This document shows positions 16,939 through 25,301 of a stretch of 45,781 bases of DNA, in pieces. Source of the stretch: Verrucomicrobium sp. BvORR034 (GTDB lineage Bacteria; Verrucomicrobiota; Verrucomicrobiia; Verrucomicrobiales; Verrucomicrobiaceae); contig NZ_BATQ01000123.1 of NCBI RefSeq assembly GCF_000739635.1, forward strand, positions 1 to 45,781, given 5' to 3'. Position 1 is the stretch's first letter, and every line of letters begins with the position of its first letter. A program made the translations under genes and the position numbers. The notes under the pieces are model-generated. The model worked only from the letters and a program-made list of their open reading frames with translations, made no database searches and was not told where the DNA came from.

Positions 16939-17817
16939 ATGACTCAGGGCGGAAAGGTTGTCATCATTGGAGCGGGCGGGCGGCTGGGCTCAGCGCTCGT
17001 GACGAAGTATGCCCCGAAGCATGATGTCTTGCCGGTGCGGCGCGCAGACCTCGACCTCTCGCAGTCAGATGCCATCGCTCCGTTCTTGCGAAGCCACAAC
17101 CCCAACGTGGTCATTTACACCGCTGGCACGACGAACGTGGACCTCTGCGAGGAGCACCCAGAAGAGTCTCTAAAGACAAATGCCGAGGCTCCGGCCCGCC
17201 TCGCCGACTACTGCAAAAGTCATGGCGCGAGGCTGATTCACATCAGCACGGACTACGTCTTCGCCGGGAACGACCCGATCCTCCGCAAGGAGAGCGATCC
17301 GGCAGAGCCCATCAACGTCTATGGGCGACACAAGCTGGCTGGCGAGCAAGCGGTTTTGAACGCCTCTCCCGAGTTCCTGGTAGCGCGTGTATCCTGGCTT
17401 TTTGGCAAAGACCGCCCCAGCTTTCCGGACATGATTCTTAAGCGAGCGCTGGAGAACGACGAAGTCTTCGCCATCGCCGACAAGGTTTCCTGCCCTACTT
17501 TCAGTGATGATCTCGCAGAATGGATCGAGCCAATGATGTCGGACACCCGGTATTGTGGCATCCTCCACCTCTGCAACAGCGGTTCCTGCACCTGGCAAGA
17601 ATATGGGCAAAAGACGCTCGACATCGCTGCGTCACTCGGTTTGCCATTGCGAGCAACAACCGTCCAAGGTCAGTCTCGGGTGAATTTCCCCGCCTTCAAA
17701 GCGACCCGACCAGAGTTCACTGCTTTCGACATCAGCCGCTATGTAGAACTCTCCGGCACCACGCCACGAGCGTGGCAAGAAGCGCTGGAAGACTATCTGC
17801 GGGGCCAGTACCTCTAG
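16939..17817 (+). CDS. dTDP-4-dehydrorhamnose reductase-like (RmlD family) sugar reductase
   Basis: About 292 residues from ATG 16939; an ATG at 16927 is equally possible and adds four residues. The N-terminus is a Rossmann motif (V-I-I-G-A-G-G-R-L-G). RmlD-family features follow: L-D-L-S-Q-S-D-A-I, N-V-V-I-Y-T-A-G-T-T-N-V-D-L-C-E, L-I-H-I-S-T-D-Y-V-F-A-G (family S-T-D-Y-V-F-D-G), and the catalytic Y-G-R-H-K-L-A-G-E. R-V-S-W-L-F-G completes the set. RmlD reduces the 4-keto group in dTDP-rhamnose synthesis. Because it is paired with gmd rather than rmlABC, it may reduce the GDP-4-keto-6-deoxy sugar instead (inference). Confidence 0.82.
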   Translation: MTQGGKVVIIGAGGRLGSALVTKYAPKHDVLPVRRADLDLSQSDAIAPFLRSHNPNVVIYTAGTTNVDLCEEHPEESLKTNAEAPARLADYCKSHGARLIHISTDYVFAGNDPILRKESDPAEPINVYGRHKLAGEQAVLNASPEFLVARVSWLFGKDRPSFPDMILKRALENDEVFAIADKVSCPTFSDDLAEWIEPMMSDTRYCGILHLCNSGSCTWQEYGQKTLDIAASLGLPLRATTVQGQSRVNFPAFKATRPEFTAFDISRYVELSGTTPRAWQEALEDYLRGQYL

Positions 17818-18123
17818 AAGAGAGTCGTTGAAGAGACTTTAGTCGTTGCCCCTGTCTCAGCGAGATCAATTCGAGCCTAACGGGCAAGGCCAATCACCCG
17901 GGAAATAAGCCCCTATGCGGTCCCGGGCCTCAGACGGCACCCAGTGCTGCGACGGGATTCCACCCAAATGGGGGTGATTTTCCAGGTTGTTTAAAAATTT
18001 GCGACCAGCACTATGTCGCATCAGACCAGCACCTCGGAAATTATTAATAAAACCATAATTTTCATATTGACCAATAATCATAGTATTTATATATATTATC
18101 AAAGTTAAACCACACCACTTTCT
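17818..18123. other. AT-rich intergenic island
   Basis: This 306-bp gap separates the reductase from the P-loop gene. The first 170 bp are ordinary. From about 17990 the sequence becomes sharply AT-rich, unlike the GC-rich surroundings, and holds the promoter at 18067-18095. A short inverted repeat GCGAC...GTCGC lies near 18001. No open gene was recognised. Confidence 0.6.
18067..18095 (+). promoter_or_regulatory. Near-consensus sigma-70-type promoter
   Basis: TTGACC (18067-18072) and TATATT (18090-18095) each match five of six consensus positions and are separated by exactly 17 bp, with A/T-rich sequence upstream that could serve as an UP element. The ATG of the P-loop gene lies 28 bp after the -10. 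Expected transcripts would have a leader of about 20 bases with no Shine-Dalgarno. Confidence 0.65.
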
Positions 18124-18903
18124 ATGAAGAGGCTGATTCTCATCCAAAACGACTTCGCGGGGTCCGGCAAAACCACTCTCATGCGTGCCCTCCAGCGTTA
18201 TTTGGATCGCCATCAAGTGCCTCATCTGGCGCTCTGCCTCACGGAAGTGGAAGGTAACGATGAAGACGGAGTCCACCGCCTGCCGGTAGATGCCCTCTAT
18301 CAAAATGGCTTGGCACCTTATCTCCAGGCGGTCGATTTGGTGCTGCTGGAGGTGGAGTCAGGGCTTGCTGAAGCAGTCTCCGAGTACTTCGATCACTCCA
18401 ACGTTTTGGCATCTCTCGGACAGGACGGACTGGAGATCCTGATAGCCATGCCGGTGACCAGTGACGAAGAGAGCTTCGACGGCGTGCTCTCAGCCGCGCG
18501 GACGTACGGGGATCAGGTGCAGTATGCCGTCTTCCACATGGCTACAGGTAGCGAATACGATGAGGACGAGGCGGTCTGGGAAAACAGCAAAGCAGCCCGG
18601 ATGATGGACCTGCTGGATGGAGTGGACGTCACCGTTCCCGCCCCTTCTTCCGAGCTGGAGGCTGAGATTCACACCATCGATCTCGACCTAAGCGATGCTC
18701 TGGCACACGAGTGGACCCAAATGCCTCTTCAGGCGTTGCTCCAGAACTGGCTCGTCAAGCTGTCGGCTCAACTCGACCCTGCACGTCGCCTGCTCTTTGG
18801 CGATGCATTTCGTGCAGTCATTGCAGTCAATGACCGACTCCCTGCTCGCCAAAAACCAGCCCGAGGCAAAAAAACCGCCCATGCAGCAGCGTTGCCCGCC
18901 TGA
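18124..18903 (+). CDS. P-loop nucleotide-binding protein of unknown function
   Basis: A 259-residue acidic protein. The N-terminus is beta-strand plus Walker A: I-L-I-Q-N-D-F-A-G-S-G-K-T-T-L at about residues 5-19. A Walker-B-like strand A-V-D-L-V-L-L-E-V-E lies near 69-78. The arrangement recalls the SIMIBI/ParA-MinD-StbB group, which often has a hydrophobic strand ending in an acidic residue, but no deviant Walker A (K-G-G-x-G-K) is present. The C-terminus is basic (R-Q-K-P-A-R-G-K-K-T). It stands alone, convergent with ptsI, behind its own strong-looking promoter. I do not recognise the family; a plasmid-type or conjugation-type ATPase is one possibility. Confidence 0.6.
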   Translation: MKRLILIQNDFAGSGKTTLMRALQRYLDRHQVPHLALCLTEVEGNDEDGVHRLPVDALYQNGLAPYLQAVDLVLLEVESGLAEAVSEYFDHSNVLASLGQDGLEILIAMPVTSDEESFDGVLSAARTYGDQVQYAVFHMATGSEYDEDEAVWENSKAARMMDLLDGVDVTVPAPSSELEAEIHTIDLDLSDALAHEWTQMPLQALLQNWLVKLSAQLDPARRLLFGDAFRAVIAVNDRLPARQKPARGKKTAHAAALPA

Positions 18904-18936
18904 CAGACGGAGCCCCCCCTTTTGACTCCAGAAAGC

Positions 18937-20706
18937 TTAGTGCGTCTCAGGCATCAGGTCGCCGTAATGCTTCCGGGCGAACTTCTGCGTCTCGTGCTGG
19001 ATCTTCAGGGCGTCTGACTCCTTCAGGCTGCGTTCCAGCAACTCCACGCAATCGACGGAATTGAGCTTCCGGATGGCGTGTTTGACCTTGGCCACCTGGC
19101 CACTGGAGGCGCTCAGTTCATCGAGCCCCAGACCCACCAGCAACGGAGTCACGGCGATGTCGCCAGCCATCTCCCCGCACATTCCCACCCAGACGTTCTG
19201 ACGGTGCGCGGCCTCCACCACTGTCTTGATCAACCGCAACACGGCTGGATGAGTGGGCTGGTAAAGTTCTGAGACGCGCTCATTCACCCGGTCCACCGCC
19301 AGGGTGTACTGTACGAGGTCGTTCGTGCCGATGCTAAAAAAGTCCACATGAGGCGCCAGCAGGTCAGCTATGACCGCGGCACTGGGAATCTCAATCATGG
19401 CACCCCGCTGGATCTTGGGATCAAAAGCCTCCCCTGCCGCTGTGAGCTCGGCCTGACATTCGTCGAGCAATTGATTCGCCTCGACGACTTCGCGGACACT
19501 CGACACCATGGGGTACATGATGGCCACGCGCCCATGCTGGCTCGCCTTCAGGATCGCCCGCAACTGCCGCTTGAAGACTTCAGGCCGGGCGAGGGAAACT
19601 CGAATACCCCGCCAGCCCAGGAAAGGGTTCTGCTCCACCTCCTCGGCATACGCGGGGTCGAGCTTGTCACCACCAAGGTCCAGGGTGCGGAAGACCACCA
19701 ACTGGGGAGCCATCGCCTTCACCACCTCGGTATAGACCTCAATGAGCTTGTCCTCAGGAGCATCAGGATTCTCCAGGTAAAGGAACTCTGTGCGGAAGAG
19801 TCCCACCCCCTCAGCGCCACACTCCTGAATGTGGGGAATCTCCTCCACGAACTCAGCGTTGGCGGCGACGGTGATGCGCCGATCGTCCAATGTGACTGCG
19901 GGCTCGCCACATTGGGCCAGCAGGGCGGCCTCACGCTTCTCCGCAGCGGCCTCACGCTTGCGATAGCGCGCCAGGGTTTCCTTGGTGGGATTCAGGATTA
20001 ACAGGCCCTCATCCCCGTCGAGGAGCACCTCGTCTCCATTGTAAAGTTCTTCGCAAATCCCATGCAGACGCACCACGGCAGGGAGATTAAGCGACCGGGC
20101 CACGATGGCGGTATGGGACGTCTTGCTGCCAAGCTCCACCGCAAAACCGAGGACCTGATTGCGGTCCAGCTGTGCGGTCTCACTGGGAGTCAGGTCATGG
20201 GCAATGCACACTGCAGGAGTGTCCGAGTGGTCCACTTCCCTCTTGTCTCCGGTGAGGTGACGCAAGACGCGCTGGGCGACATCACGAATATCGAGCGCAC
20301 GTTCGCGCATGTAGGAGTCGGGAATGCGCTGAAATGAGTCGATGCATTTACGCACCACCCGATAGTAGGCGTACTCGGCACACTCCCGATACTCCCGGAT
20401 TGCCTCCTCCACCTGGTCAGTGATGAGGCTGTCGTTCAGCACCATGGTATGCATTTCCAGGATCTCCCTGGAATGGCGGTCCTCCTCTCCGTCCAGTCGC
20501 GCCATGAGGGCCTCCAGTTCCTCGCGGGTCGCCTCGACGGCCGCGTAGAAGCACTCGATCTCTGCATCGATCTTTCCCTTCGGGATGACCCGGCGGTGAG
20601 GTTCTTCGAATGCGCCTCCAATGAGACGCACGACCCCGCGAGCCACGCCGCCAGAGACGGGCGTGCCTAAAAATACGCGCTCGGTCTTGATGGCGGTTTC
20701 GGGCAT
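18937..20706 (-). CDS. ptsI: Phosphoenolpyruvate-protein phosphotransferase (PTS enzyme I)
   Basis: 589 residues from ATG 20706; a longer frame exists but lacks family sequence. The phosphorylated His198 lies in G-S-K-T-S-H-T-A-I-V-A-R-S. The C-terminal PEP-binding barrel has G-V-G-L-F-R-T-E-F-L-Y, P-F-L-G-W-R-G-I-R, I-E-I-P-S-A, G-T-N-D-L-V-Q-Y and the catalytic Cys in G-M-C-G-E-M-A. Length and order are those of standard enzyme I, which transfers phosphate from PEP to HPr. It is last in a hprK-ptsH-ptsI series, 107 bp after ptsH. No EII genes are in the window, so the phosphorelay is probably regulatory or serves an EII elsewhere. Confidence 0.95.
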   Translation of the reverse strand: MPETAIKTERVFLGTPVSGGVARGVVRLIGGAFEEPHRRVIPKGKIDAEIECFYAAVEATREELEALMARLDGEEDRHSREILEMHTMVLNDSLITDQVEEAIREYRECAEYAYYRVVRKCIDSFQRIPDSYMRERALDIRDVAQRVLRHLTGDKREVDHSDTPAVCIAHDLTPSETAQLDRNQVLGFAVELGSKTSHTAIVARSLNLPAVVRLHGICEELYNGDEVLLDGDEGLLILNPTKETLARYRKREAAAEKREAALLAQCGEPAVTLDDRRITVAANAEFVEEIPHIQECGAEGVGLFRTEFLYLENPDAPEDKLIEVYTEVVKAMAPQLVVFRTLDLGGDKLDPAYAEEVEQNPFLGWRGIRVSLARPEVFKRQLRAILKASQHGRVAIMYPMVSSVREVVEANQLLDECQAELTAAGEAFDPKIQRGAMIEIPSAAVIADLLAPHVDFFSIGTNDLVQYTLAVDRVNERVSELYQPTHPAVLRLIKTVVEAAHRQNVWVGMCGEMAGDIAVTPLLVGLGLDELSASSGQVAKVKHAIRKLNSVDCVELLERSLKESDALKIQHETQKFARKHYGDLMPETH

Positions 20707-20746
20707 GAGAGATGAGGAATGACCCCCTTGAAGGCAGATGACGACC

Positions 20747-20760
20747 CCCGCGTTAGCGGG
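20747..20760 (-). promoter_or_regulatory. Small hairpin in the ptsH-ptsI gap
   Basis: CCCGC-GTTA-GCGGG forms a 5-bp stem in the 107-bp spacer, about 40 bp before the ptsI start. There is no T-run, so it is at most a processing or attenuation element. The call is weak. Confidence 0.25.
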
Positions 20761-20813
20761 AATCATGCCAGCAAGGGATAAGAAGGTTCACTGAGGCGCC
20801 TATGCAAGCAGCG

Positions 20814-21089
20814 TCAGTCCCCGTCGTCAAACCCACTTTGGATAAGAGAGCCAAGTTCCTTCACGGCAGCCTCGGCATCGGCCCCCTCCGCGGTGACGAT
20901 GATTTTCGCTCCGTGACCGGCAGCCAGCATCATGAGACCCATGATGCTCTTGCCGTTCACTTGCTCGTCATCTTTCTCCACCCAGACATTACACTTGTAC
21001 TTGCTGGCTCTCTTGACGAATTGCGCTGCAGGGCGCGCATGCATGCCCAGTTTGTTGCTGATGGTAAATTCTTGGGTGCAAGTGCTCAT
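20814..21089 (-). CDS. ptsH: Phosphocarrier protein HPr
   Basis: A 91-residue HPr. ATG 21089 is preceded by AGGAA at a usable distance and gives the normal HPr length. The active His17 is in L-G-M-H-A-R-P-A, the standard HPr site. The regulatory serine, Ser48, is in N-G-K-S-I-M-G-L-M, the form recognised by HPr kinase. The gene lies 40 bp after hprK, so both phosphorylation sites and the kinase are encoded together. HPr here would receive phosphate from enzyme I on His and from HprK on Ser. Confidence 0.95.
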   Translation of the reverse strand: MSTCTQEFTISNKLGMHARPAAQFVKRASKYKCNVWVEKDDEQVNGKSIMGLMMLAAGHGAKIIVTAEGADAEAAVKELGSLIQSGFDDGD

Positions 21090-21128
21090 GCTGTCTTTTT
21101 TCCTAACGGCCAAGAGTGCGATCTGAGA

Positions 21129-22106
21129 CTACCCTGATTGCTCATCCGCCATTTTTTTCAAGAGCCTTTGGTCAAATTCCGCTGCGCTGTTATAGCCAAA
21201 GGTTCTCAGTTTGTGGTTTAGGGCGGCAATTTCGATGAGTCCGGCCACATCACGACCGGCTACGACCGGTACCTGAAGAAGCGGAACATCCATTCCCAGA
21301 ATGTTCACCGTGTGTGTGCCCGCGTCAAACCGTTCAACTTCGCTCAGATCTGCATCGGGCACCAATTGAGTGACCAGGTCAAGTCGTTTAGACAACCGAA
21401 CTGCTCCCACTCCGAAGATGGCGGCAACATTCAACAGACCAATTCCTCGCACTTCGATGAGATTGCGGGTCAGGTCAGGAGCCCGGCCGTGGATCTCGCG
21501 CTCCTCAATCATGCGAAAGTGCACCGCATCATCCGCCACCATGCTGGCCCCGCGCTCCAACAATCCGAGAACGGCCTCACTCTTGCCACTACCGCTGGGG
21601 CCCTGGATCAGCACTCCCACCCCCTGGACATCCACGAGGCATCCGTGAATGACCGTCGTTGGCGCAAACGCCCAGTCCAACCGGATGGTGGCGGCATTGA
21701 TGAACTTCATGGTCACCATGGAGGTCTGGAAGACGCTGATGCCATTCTCATCCGCCACCCGGATCAAATCTGGGTTCAGGCGTTTCTCCCTCGCTACCAC
21801 CAGACACGGAATATCGGCCATGCAGAGCTGTCGGAACCGGCGGCTGGCTTCCTCGGGGGCCAGCCCGTTGAGATAGGAGACCTCTGAATTCCCGATGACC
21901 TGGATCCGCTTGTAGGCAAAGTAGGTGAAGAATCCGCTCAGGGCCAGGCCCGGTCGGTTGACCGAGGGCTCATTGATTTTCCGGGAAAATCCCGTCACAG
22001 TCCCCATCAGCTTGAGCTTGAGCGCCTCCCGATTTCGCTCAAAGAACTCGCCCACGGTGATGGACGACGGCCGTTTGACCTTGTGATGGATGACGTGCTC
22101 TGGCAT
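21129..22106 (-). CDS. hprK: HPr kinase/phosphorylase
   Basis: 325 residues, the usual length. The N-terminal domain has S-I-T-V-G-E-F-F and the conserved I-Q-V-I-G-N-S-E-V-S-Y. The kinase domain has Walker A G-P-S-G-S-G-K-S at about 168-175, then V-A-D-D-A-V. The family signature is present as I-E-V-R-G-I-G-L-L-N-V. It phosphorylates or dephosphorylates HPr on Ser, linking carbon status to gene control. It is the first gene of the minus-strand PTS cluster and diverges from the sulfatase gene, with only a short shared promoter region. Confidence 0.95.
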   Translation of the reverse strand: MPEHVIHHKVKRPSSITVGEFFERNREALKLKLMGTVTGFSRKINEPSVNRPGLALSGFFTYFAYKRIQVIGNSEVSYLNGLAPEEASRRFRQLCMADIPCLVVAREKRLNPDLIRVADENGISVFQTSMVTMKFINAATIRLDWAFAPTTVIHGCLVDVQGVGVLIQGPSGSGKSEAVLGLLERGASMVADDAVHFRMIEEREIHGRAPDLTRNLIEVRGIGLLNVAAIFGVGAVRLSKRLDLVTQLVPDADLSEVERFDAGTHTVNILGMDVPLLQVPVVAGRDVAGLIEIAALNHKLRTFGYNSAAEFDQRLLKKMADEQSG

Positions 22107-22180
22107 GCGCCCACCATAGAGGCTTTCGGCCCATGGGCAAATGGTTGCAATTGAGGACTCTCCGACTTCGTCTTAGCGGG

Positions 22181-24082
22181 ATGCTTCCGCGTCGCCCTCT
22201 TCTGCTCTTTTTCCTGCTGTTGTTCATTCCCCATGCCGTGTCCCAGGCAGAGGCCCCGCCCAATATTCTGTGGCTGACCAGCGAGGATAACGGTCCACAG
22301 CTCGGTTGCTACGGCGACAAGTATGCCAGGACGCCCAACATCGATGCTCTGGCGGCCCGAGGTCTGAGGTACAACAAAGCCTGGTCCAACGCACCCGTGT
22401 GCGCCCCGGCCCGCACCACTATTATCAGCGGTCGAATCCCTACTGGCGATGGCAGTGAACACATGCGCTCCATGGTTCCCCTGCCTGCCGGGACCCAGCT
22501 CTATCCGCAACTGCTGCGGGCAGCGGGCTACTACTGCACGAACAACAGCAAAGAAGACTACAACCTGGAGAAGCCCGACGGCACCTGGGACGAAAGCAGC
22601 GCCAAGGCTCACTACAAGAAGCGGCCGGCAGGTCAGCCCTTCTTCGCGGTCTTTAACACGACGATCTCGCACGAGAGCCAGATCCGGACACCCGGTCACA
22701 AGCTGGTGCACGACCCCGCTGCGGCCCCGCTCCCCCCTTATCACCCAGACACGCCGGAAGTGCGGCACGATTGGGCGCAGTACTATGACAAACTCACAGA
22801 GATGGATCAGGAGGTGGGCCGGCGACTGAAGGAGCTGGAAGAATCCGGGCTGGCCGAGATCACCATCGTCTTCTACTACGGCGACCACGGCGCGGGCATG
22901 CCCCGGAGCAAACGATGGCCGTACAACAGCGGACTGCAGGTGCCGCTCATCGTCTGTTTCCCACCCAAGTACGCCCACTTGGCCCCACAGGGCTACCAGG
23001 CAGGCGGCACCACCGATCGGTTGGTGAGCTTTGTGGATCTGGCCCCCACGCTGCTAAGCCTCATCGGGAAAGAAGCACCCTCATATCTGCAAGGACGAGC
23101 CTTCGCTGGGACTCATCCCGCACCAGCCCCGGAGTTTCTGCACGGCTTTCGTGGTCGCATGGACGAACGCTATGACCTGTTGCGCAGTGTCACGGATGGC
23201 CGCTTCGTCTACCTGCGGCACTTCATGCCGCACCTGCCCTACGGCCAGCATCTCGGCTACATGTTCCAGATGCCCACCGCCCGCGTCTGGCGGGATCTGG
23301 CCGCCGCTGGCAAGCTGAATACCGACCAACGCCATTTCTGGGAGCCAAAGCCAGTGGAAGAGCTCTATGATCTGCAATCTGATCCCTGGGAGGTCCACAA
23401 TCTGGCAGAGGTTCCCGAACAGCAGGGACGTCTGAGCGTCCTGCGGAAAGCGCTGGAGAACCAGGCCCGTCAGGTTCGCGATTTGGGTTTCATTCCAGAA
23501 GCTGAACGGCTGCGAGTTTCCGGGAACCAGCAATCACCCCGGGACGCCTTCCAGACAGAGGCGGCCTATCCGTTTGAGGCGGTGTTCGATTTGGCATCTC
23601 GCGCCTCCCGCTACACGGATGCCGACCCGACCCCGTTCGTCAGCGCGCTCTCGCATGCTCATCCCATCATACGTTACTGGGGTGTACTAGGCCTCCAGAT
23701 GCGGGGAGCCTCCGGGGTTCAAGCTGGTCACGATCGCCTGCTTGTTCTTTTCGGCGACACCTCCCCGAGTGTGCGCATCGCCGCCGCTTCCGCACTCGGC
23801 CTGTACGGCAACCCCGCTGACCTGGCAGCCTGCCTTGATCTCTTGGTGAAGGAGGCAGATCCCACTCGGAGCAGCCAACCTGCGGCTATGGAGGCACTCA
23901 ACGGGCTGGACGCGCTGGATGAAAAAGCTCTGCCTGTCAAAGATCGCATTGCCGCGCTGCCCAAGAGAGATCCCAACACCCCAAAACGCCTTCAGGAATA
24001 CGTCGTGCGCCTTCATGAAAAAATCGCCGCCGACCTGGGAATGCCTGCGCCCGCTGGCGAGAACAAAGAAACCGAGAAGTAA
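22181..24082 (+). CDS. Secreted sulfatase with a repeat-like C-terminal domain
   Basis: 633 residues from ATG 22181, which starts a good signal peptide (MLPRR plus a Leu/Phe core, cleavage near S-Q-A); ATG 22133 is an alternative adding 16 residues. The type I sulfatase motif is C-A-P-A-R with Cys74, the residue converted to formylglycine. N-I-L-W-L-T-S-E-D-N-G supplies the first metal ligands and Y-Y-G-D-H-G the later ones. The part after about residue 480 looks like HEAT-type helices (R-Y-W-G-V-L-G-L, S-V-R-I-A-A-A-S-A-L-G-L-Y-G), often seen in PVC sulfatases. The substrate is probably a sulfated polysaccharide or glycan (inference). No maturation enzyme is adjacent. Confidence 0.9.
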   Translation: MLPRRPLLLFFLLLFIPHAVSQAEAPPNILWLTSEDNGPQLGCYGDKYARTPNIDALAARGLRYNKAWSNAPVCAPARTTIISGRIPTGDGSEHMRSMVPLPAGTQLYPQLLRAAGYYCTNNSKEDYNLEKPDGTWDESSAKAHYKKRPAGQPFFAVFNTTISHESQIRTPGHKLVHDPAAAPLPPYHPDTPEVRHDWAQYYDKLTEMDQEVGRRLKELEESGLAEITIVFYYGDHGAGMPRSKRWPYNSGLQVPLIVCFPPKYAHLAPQGYQAGGTTDRLVSFVDLAPTLLSLIGKEAPSYLQGRAFAGTHPAPAPEFLHGFRGRMDERYDLLRSVTDGRFVYLRHFMPHLPYGQHLGYMFQMPTARVWRDLAAAGKLNTDQRHFWEPKPVEELYDLQSDPWEVHNLAEVPEQQGRLSVLRKALENQARQVRDLGFIPEAERLRVSGNQQSPRDAFQTEAAYPFEAVFDLASRASRYTDADPTPFVSALSHAHPIIRYWGVLGLQMRGASGVQAGHDRLLVLFGDTSPSVRIAAASALGLYGNPADLAACLDLLVKEADPTRSSQPAAMEALNGLDALDEKALPVKDRIAALPKRDPNTPKRLQEYVVRLHEKIAADLGMPAPAGENKETEK

Positions 24083-24139
24083 ACGGGCTCTTGGACCGTG
24101 GAGGGCAATCCCTCTTTGGGCTGCCCTTCGTACGAATCT

Positions 24140-25237
24140 CTAGAAATCGAACAAGTCAGCCTGCACTGCCTGACCTTTTTTGGCAGACGCGGTGGTCTGC
24201 TTGGACTTCGGAGCCGGAGCAGTCGGCACCACCTCGGCCGAGGCCGAGGCGCGCGCGGGTGCGTCCGGCTCCTCCACTTCGTTTGCCGGAGCCGGCTCCT
24301 CCTCGACGATCGCCACCACATCCTCCGGCTCGAACTTAACGTCGGGCACATCGGCAAAAACTGGAGGCATGAGCGGCTCGGGCCATGACGGGATTTCCTC
24401 GACCACTGGAGCAGGAGTAGGCTCCGGCACTGGCGCTGCCTGCTCGACGAATTCGACCTCAGCTTCCGCTATCGGCACGGGCTCTGGCTGAGGCTCAGGG
24501 GCATGCTGAATGTCCGGCTCAGGTTCAGGTTCTGGAACAGGTTCGGTCTCCAACACGGGGGCCACCTCTTCCACCAGAGTTGAAACAGGCACTACCGCCG
24601 GCGCGGGCACCTCATCGCCCGTGATCAGTCGCATCTCACTGCGCGTGCCATTCACCGTGCGCTCAATGGGAATGCCAAGGACCTTGGTCAGCGCCCGGGA
24701 CTCCATCTCCCAGACATTTGGGTAGAGCCGCGCCACCTCGGCAAGAGGGCTGTGGTGGTCGAGCAGCCGCGTGCCTTGCTCATCCGTCACCAGCTCAGAC
24801 ATCCACCCGTCCGCATTGCGCATCTTCACCAGTTCCACAAGGCGTTCGCGCAGGGTCTTCCCCTTCATCTTCGATGCCCAGCGCTCCGCCTTTTGCTGGA
24901 GGTAGCTGTACAGCAGGCGGTCCGGGGCAGACTCGCCATACGCCTGGGCGGCGTGGGCCAGCAGTCCCAGGCAGAGTTCACTTCCCCAGTTGGTCAGCAC
25001 AAGATCGAGCTTGGGAGCTGGCCGATAAATTTTCTCGGGGCGGCCCGTCCCTTTCGGGCGACGCCACGTATCCACATAACCCTGCTTTCGCAGATCATCG
25101 CAGTGTTGTTTGACGCCCATGTAGGACATTTTCAACTCCGCCGCCAGTTCGTTGACGGACATGCCGCCGCTGCGTTTCACCCGGACAAGGATCTCCCAGG
25201 AGACCGAGGGGGCAATTTCACGGGCGTGCTGCAACAT
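24140..25237 (-). CDS. Winged-helix transcriptional regulator with acidic tail and C-terminal clamp-like motif
   Basis: 365 residues. Residues 1-75 form a helix-turn-helix/winged-helix domain: V-N-E-L-A-A-E-L-K-M-S-Y-M-G-V-K-Q-H, then a wing with R-P-x-G-T-G-R-P-E-K-I-Y. This is the SufR/ArsR-like pattern. A helical domain extends to about 210. Residues 210-345 are a Pro/Glu-rich low-complexity region (P-E-P-E-P-E-P type). The protein ends Q-A-D-L-F-D-F, close to the consensus sliding-clamp-binding pentapeptide Q-L-[SD]-L-F. It diverges from kamA across 64 bp that contain a perfect palindrome. SufR-type regulators often hold Fe-S clusters, but no conserved Cys trio is evident. Repression or activation of kamA is inference. 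Confidence 0.75.
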   Translation of the reverse strand: MLQHAREIAPSVSWEILVRVKRSGGMSVNELAAELKMSYMGVKQHCDDLRKQGYVDTWRRPKGTGRPEKIYRPAPKLDLVLTNWGSELCLGLLAHAAQAYGESAPDRLLYSYLQQKAERWASKMKGKTLRERLVELVKMRNADGWMSELVTDEQGTRLLDHHSPLAEVARLYPNVWEMESRALTKVLGIPIERTVNGTRSEMRLITGDEVPAPAVVPVSTLVEEVAPVLETEPVPEPEPEPDIQHAPEPQPEPVPIAEAEVEFVEQAAPVPEPTPAPVVEEIPSWPEPLMPPVFADVPDVKFEPEDVVAIVEEEPAPANEVEEPDAPARASASAEVVPTAPAPKSKQTTASAKKGQAVQADLFDF

Positions 25238-25256
25238 GGCGTCTTTTTAACACAGG

Positions 25257-25266
25257 GTAGCGCTAC
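25257..25266. promoter_or_regulatory. Perfect 10-bp palindrome in the regulator-kamA intergenic region
   Basis: GTAGCGCTAC is a perfect inverted repeat, centred midway in the 64-bp spacer between the divergent regulator (start 25237) and kamA (start 25302). This is where an operator bound by the divergent regulator would lie. No match elsewhere was searched for. Confidence 0.4.
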
Positions 25267-25301
25267 GCTGAAACATTTCCATCCCGCCGCAACCAATCCC
25301 C

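Noticed and set aside
22007-22978. A 323-residue minus-strand frame over the sulfatase start
   Set aside because: It crosses two divergent real genes (hprK and the sulfatase) and has no recognisable motif.
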